A stretch of DNA of 64,000 nucleotides from JAPPLB01 sp965218555 (GTDB lineage Bacteria; Acidobacteriota; Terriglobia; Bryobacterales; UBA6623). Each line of letters begins with the position of its first letter. The first letter of the stretch is position 1. A program made the translations under genes and the position numbers. The stretch is from the NCBI GenBank assembly GCA_965218555.1, contig OZ244625.1, positions 1,798,001-1,862,000 on the forward strand. The letters run 5' to 3'. A model generated the notes under the pieces. The model was not told where the DNA came from and searched no databases. It was given only the letters and a program-made list of their open reading frames with translations. Of this stretch, positions 60,486-64,000 are shown one piece after another.

Positions 60486-62047
60486 GTCAACCGGAGACGG
60501 AACCGGATCTACGGCTACTGCTCGATGACTACGGCGCCCGAGCCCGGCAGTGGCTCACTCGATTTGCGTCACAACCCCGCTCCGAACGAGAACCCTTTAC
60601 CAAGCTTACGAACGGCGCGCCCTCGCGCCATCTCCACCTGCTTGTTCAGGACTACCCCCGTCACCGCGATGATTGGTGGGCAGACTTTCACGAGGCGGGT
60701 CCCTCCACGGCATCCCCGCCACCCATCACCGATCAATCCGACCTGAACCTCCTCATCGAGGACTACCAGCCAGCGCGCGGAACCGTGTCGGAGATCAAAG
60801 CAGCGCCCGTTGAAGGCCGTCCGGACGACCCCGCGGATAGCCCTCCGGAGCAAGCGGAAGCTGCGTCCCACGAGGCCGAAGCGGCTCACGAAGCATCCGA
60901 AACGGCGGCCGGGACCCCCGAACCGGCAGCTCCTGAAGATGAACCCGCCCTCGACCTCGAGGTCTGCTGGGACGAGAGTCTTTCGCTGGCCGGCAAACGA
61001 AAACCTCTGGCGCTTTCGCTCGTTTTCCATGCCTTCCTGGTGGCATCCCTGCTTCTGCAGCCAACCATGCTGCCCCTCGAGCAGCGGCCCATGGACATCG
61101 AAGCCCCGAACTTCACCCTCCTGTCCCCGCCGGAGGACTTCCTCCTGGAACTGACGCAGCCCGAACCCAACGAGGGGCCGGTCAGCGTCGAGTTCGAAGG
61201 CAAAGACGAGCTTCCCGTGCCGGTGATGGAACGCCCCGAAGAGATCGCTCCTGAGCCGCCCAACCCGCAACTCGAGCCCGAAGCGGAACCTGAGTCCGCA
61301 CCAGCCCAGGCCGAATCACCCGAAGAAACCAAGCCCGAACCGCCGCCGGAGCGCCGCGCACCCGATCCCGATCCTGAGCCGGCGCCACCGCTCATCGCGG
61401 CCCGCACTCCCTTCCCCGGCGAGTTTCATCCTGACCGCCGTCTCGGCCGCCCATCGGAGCTGCCGATGCCAAAGAGTCCTTCTCGACCGAACAAGCGGCC
61501 CAAGCTCGTGTTGGAAGAAGCCCGTACCGGTTCTCCGGGACGCGTCGGGGCCGCCCAGCTCGGCAGCCTCGCCTTCAACGCCCGCCCTGGCCAAATCGTG
61601 CAGGGCGCCATCGGCAATCTCGCGCGGGGCGGCAGGGGCAAGCAGGCCGTCGGCGACGGGTTCGGGACCGGCGGACTCAGCGGCTACCTTCCGCCGTCAC
61701 CCGGCAACTCCGGCAGCAATCTCGAGCTTCTCAGCGACTCGATGGGCGTCGACTTCCGCCCCTACCTGCTGCGGGTGCTTTCAGCCGTGCGGCGGAACTG
61801 GTTCGCCGTGATTCCCGAGAGCGCCCGTCTCGGCATGAACCGCGGCGCCGTCGCCATCCAACTCCGCATCGTGACCAACGGCACGATCTCAAAGCTCGTC
61901 ATCGCCAGTTCATCCGGAGCCAGCGCCCTCGACCGCGCCGCCGTCGCCGGCATCAGCGCGTCCAATCCGCTGCCGCCTCTGCCGGACGAATTCCGAGGGA
62001 AAAACATCAGCCTCCAATTCGTCTTCCGCTACAACCTCAAGCGTTGA
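60482..62047 (+). CDS. TonB-like energy-transducing protein with N-terminal LxLLxxDY repeats
   Basis: A 521-residue protein with a GTG start that overlaps the previous stop. The cytoplasmic N-terminus has three similar motifs: LRLLLDDY (10-17), LHLLVQDY (51-58) and LNLLIEDY (88-95), separated by about 35-40 residues. An acidic Ala/Glu-rich linker follows, then one transmembrane helix (about 175-192), a Pro/Glu-rich periplasmic rod (about 200-330) and a C-terminal TonB domain (about 425-521; AVAIQLRIVTNGTISKLVIASSSGASALDRAAVAGI). It passes the proton motive force to outer-membrane receptors or acts as a periplasmic anchor. The repeats are unusual; see the findings. Confidence 0.88.
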   Translation: MSQPETEPDLRLLLDDYGARARQWLTRFASQPRSEREPFTKLTNGAPSRHLHLLVQDYPRHRDDWWADFHEAGPSTASPPPITDQSDLNLLIEDYQPARGTVSEIKAAPVEGRPDDPADSPPEQAEAASHEAEAAHEASETAAGTPEPAAPEDEPALDLEVCWDESLSLAGKRKPLALSLVFHAFLVASLLLQPTMLPLEQRPMDIEAPNFTLLSPPEDFLLELTQPEPNEGPVSVEFEGKDELPVPVMERPEEIAPEPPNPQLEPEAEPESAPAQAESPEETKPEPPPERRAPDPDPEPAPPLIAARTPFPGEFHPDRRLGRPSELPMPKSPSRPNKRPKLVLEEARTGSPGRVGAAQLGSLAFNARPGQIVQGAIGNLARGGRGKQAVGDGFGTGGLSGYLPPSPGNSGSNLELLSDSMGVDFRPYLLRVLSAVRRNWFAVIPESARLGMNRGAVAIQLRIVTNGTISKLVIASSSGASALDRAAVAGISASNPLPPLPDEFRGKNISLQFVFRYNLKR

Positions 62048-62471
62048 TTTCGTTCAGCACTACGACTTCGCGCTGATCTCCCCCTAAATCCCGAATCTTG
62101 ATCCGCATCATTTCTTCCGGAAATTGATCGGCGAACTTCTCGCCCCACTCGATCAACACCACCGCCCGCTCATCCCAGATGTCATCCAGCCCCAGCGTCT
62201 CCAGTTCCGGTAAGCGGTCCAGCCGGTACAAGTCGATGTGATACACCTTCGGCGGCCCTTTGTACTCATGAATCAACGAAAACGACGGACTCAACACCTC
62301 GTCCGCCGGCGCGCTCCCCAACCCGCCGATCAGGCCCTTCGCGAACGTCGTCTTCCCGGCCCCGAGATCCCCGACCAATAGAATCCACTGAGGCGGTTTC
62401 AATTCCCCGGCGATTGCGCCCCCCACCGCCATCGTCTCTTCCGGCGATGAGGTTCGCCAATGCCGCTGCAT
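62037..62471 (-). CDS. tsaE: tRNA threonylcarbamoyladenosine biosynthesis protein TsaE
   Basis: A 144-residue ATPase that works with TsaB-TsaD in making t6A on tRNAs. Walker A is LLVGDLGAGKTTFAKGL, and the switch and Walker B-like region is VYHIDLYRLDRLPELETLGLDDIW with LIEWGEKFADQFPEE. It overlaps the nnr gene by one base (TAATG) and converges on the TonB gene with an 11-bp overlap. Confidence 0.95.
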   Translation of the reverse strand: MQRHWRTSSPEETMAVGGAIAGELKPPQWILLVGDLGAGKTTFAKGLIGGLGSAPADEVLSPSFSLIHEYKGPPKVYHIDLYRLDRLPELETLGLDDIWDERAVVLIEWGEKFADQFPEEMMRIKIRDLGGDQREVVVLNEINA

Positions 62472-64000
62472 TACGAGCTTACCCGTCGAATCGCCCGCGG
62501 CAAGTAGTTCAAGAGATCTGTTGCCGCCAACGTCTGTTCGCCACCCTCTTCGACCGCCAACTCACCCGCCAACCCATGCAGATACACCGCTGCCGCGATC
62601 ACCACCTCCGGCCGCTGTGCCGGGAATTGCGCAAGCAAACCTGCAATCATCCCCGTGAGCACGTCCCCCGAGCCCCCCTTGGCCAGCGCCGGCGTACCCG
62701 TCGGATTCACCAACACGCCGCCGTCGGGCGAAGCAATCAAAGTCCGAAAGCCTTTCAACACGACGCAGACCTTCTTTTGGGTGGCAAGCGACCGCGCCGT
62801 CTCAACTCGCCGTCCCTGTACCTCGGCGCTGGTAAGCCCCGTCAGCCGCGCCATCTCACCCGGGTGAGGCGTCAACACCACCAACCCGCTCGCCGCCTGC
62901 CAGTCCGCGATGCCCGCCAGAGCCGTCAGCCCATCCGCGTCCACAACCAGCGGCATCTTCGCCTCGCGAACGACGCGGCCAACCAGCCTGCGGTTCTCCT
63001 CGCTCGTCCCCAGCCCCGGCCCGACGGCGGCGACCGTCTTGCCCTCAAGCCAACTCTCTTTGAACGCCGACTCGCCCATCGAACCGTCTTCCAATTCCGC
63101 GACCGGTAGCGTCATCAACTCCGGCCGGTCGCTCACCATCGCCGGCGCGGCGCCCGCCGCCGTCGCCACGGTCACCAGGCCGGCTCCCGCTCGCAAAGCC
63201 GCCGTTCCCGCCATCAGGGCCGCTCCCGGCTTCGGCGTCGACCCGCCGATCACGAGCACATGCCCATAGCTGCCTTTGTGAGAAGACTTCTCGCGCGGCG
63301 CAAACAGCGCGCCAACGTCCGACGCCTCAACAAGCGCCAGCAACGGGCCCTCCAAGGCATCGAGCACGGTGTTCGCCGTCCCAATCGGGGCCACGGTAAC
63401 ATCGCCCGTCCGCTCGCAATTCGGCGGAAACACTTGGCTCACTTTCGGGGCCGTAAACGTCACCGTGTAGTCCGTCCGCATCGCCGGCCCGAGCGGCGCG
63501 CCCGTATCCGAAGGCAAACCCGACGGGATGTCCACCGCCACGACCTTCGCGTGCGGAAAGCCGCTGTTGACGTCGGCGATTACTTCCGCGAAAAGACCTT
63601 TCGCCGGCCCGCGCAACCCCGTTCCCAGCAAAGCATCGATCACAACCGTGGCCGGCGTGAGCCGCGGCAGAATCTCTCTCCAAGCGGCGGCATCCGGCGC
63701 AACCCTCGGCTCCACGTCCACCCCTTGAAGGGCCCGATAGTTCGCCGCCGCGTCGCCCTGCAACTCCGCCGGGTCCACCAGCAGCACAACCTCCAAACGC
63801 TCCGCACCGACCCGCGTTGCGATTTGCCGCGCCACCACAAAGCCGTCTCCGCCGTTGTTCCCCTTGCCGCAAAGGACGACGATGCGTTGCTCGCTCAACG
63901 GAGAAAAACGCCGCGCCAGCAGCTCATACAAGCGGCCACCGGCGTTCTCCATCAGCACCAGACCCGGTACGCCCCGCTCTTCAATCGTGACGCGGTCCGC
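62471..64000 (-). CDS. nnr: Bifunctional NAD(P)HX epimerase/dehydratase, 5' end outside window
   Basis: The reading frame runs to the end of the window and starts beyond it. The N-terminal NnrE part begins ADRVTIEERGVPGLVLMENAG and continues LCGKGNNGGDGFVVARQIA with VDALLGTGLRGPAKG and VDIPSGLPSDTG. The C-terminal NnrD part has SHKGSYGHVLVIGGSTPKPGAALMAGTAALRAGAGLVTVA, LTPHPGEMARLTGL and GGSGDVLTGMIAGLLAQ, the ATP/ADP-dependent dehydratase core. It repairs damaged hydrated NAD(P)H. Confidence 0.95.
   Translation of the reverse strand, partial: ADRVTIEERGVPGLVLMENAGGRLYELLARRFSPLSEQRIVVLCGKGNNGGDGFVVARQIATRVGAERLEVVLLVDPAELQGDAAANYRALQGVDVEPRVAPDAAAWREILPRLTPATVVIDALLGTGLRGPAKGLFAEVIADVNSGFPHAKVVAVDIPSGLPSDTGAPLGPAMRTDYTVTFTAPKVSQVFPPNCERTGDVTVAPIGTANTVLDALEGPLLALVEASDVGALFAPREKSSHKGSYGHVLVIGGSTPKPGAALMAGTAALRAGAGLVTVATAAGAAPAMVSDRPELMTLPVAELEDGSMGESAFKESWLEGKTVAAVGPGLGTSEENRRLVGRVVREAKMPLVVDADGLTALAGIADWQAASGLVVLTPHPGEMARLTGLTSAEVQGRRVETARSLATQKKVCVVLKGFRTLIASPDGGVLVNPTGTPALAKGGSGDVLTGMIAGLLAQFPAQRPEVVIAAAVYLHGLAGELAVEEGGEQTLAATDLLNYLPRAIRRVSS

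Noticed and set aside
1..64000. CRISPR array, tRNA, rRNA, prophage
   Set aside because: No regularly spaced repeats, no cloverleaf or rRNA-like sequence and no phage structural genes were seen.

Overview
The window is about 62% GC by eye and looks like the chromosome of a Gram-negative, probably free-living bacterium, most likely an Acidobacteriota of the Bryobacterales/Solibacter type. The reasons are the mix of lipid A genes (fabZ-lpxA-lpxI) and a TonB protein with many secreted beta-propeller, DUF1080-type, ceramidase-like and PVC-type cytochrome proteins, CPBP and DinB proteins, and several insertion sequences. This assignment is inference from gene content; no rRNA or tRNA gene was found.

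Layout. 1-14.6 kb: a zinc alcohol dehydrogenase cut by the window edge, a large FtsX-like permease, a selenocysteine-containing redoxin fused to a DsbD-alpha-like domain (in-frame UGA plus a bacterial SECIS hairpin), a UbiD decarboxylase, a propeller/HEAT/cytochrome c lipoprotein, a PQQ-type propeller protein, a deoxyhypusine-synthase-like protein, then an ECF sigma/anti-sigma pair and a Crp/Fnr regulator. 14.9-15.9 kb: an IS481 element with a frameshifted transposase. 16.6-28.8 kb: ribosomal protein S1, an SMP-30 lipoprotein, endonuclease IV, leucyl-tRNA synthetase, small accessory genes, a secreted ceramidase/glycosidase-like pair and CreD. 28.8-34.0 kb: a decayed carbohydrate-type block (broken symporter, broken FAD oxidoreductase, gene remnant) bracketed by two copies of a 65-bp repeat. 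34.0-36.4 kb: a ROK kinase, a protein kinase remnant and an NHL propeller. 36.4-39.0 kb: an IS630 element inserted in the tip of an IS1182/IS4-like element. 39.1-42.1 kb: a PgsA-like synthase, a degenerate ADP-ribosylglycohydrolase homologue and a frameshifted IS110 element nested in an extragenic palindromic repeat. 42.1-56.1 kb: stand-alone metabolic and secreted genes, including mtnA, an adenosine-deaminase-like gene, a ThDP enzyme, a membrane dipeptidase and an IS5 element. 56.1-64.0 kb: an M20 peptidase and the lipid A/envelope operon fabZ-lpxA-lpxI-Gfo/Idh-tonB, facing an nnr-tsaE pair.

The strongest unusual signal is the selenoprotein at 4.5-5.6 kb, where the UGA, the UxxC motif and a well-formed SECIS agree. 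A second theme is a family of short extragenic palindromes (core CCTGCATTTCTCACCAC) placed at gene ends; IS110 and IS5 have each inserted into one. A third is that the IS481, IS630 and IS1182-like transposases all take their stop codon from a CTAG at the element boundary. A fourth is an N-terminal triple repeat, LxLLxxDY, in the TonB-like protein.
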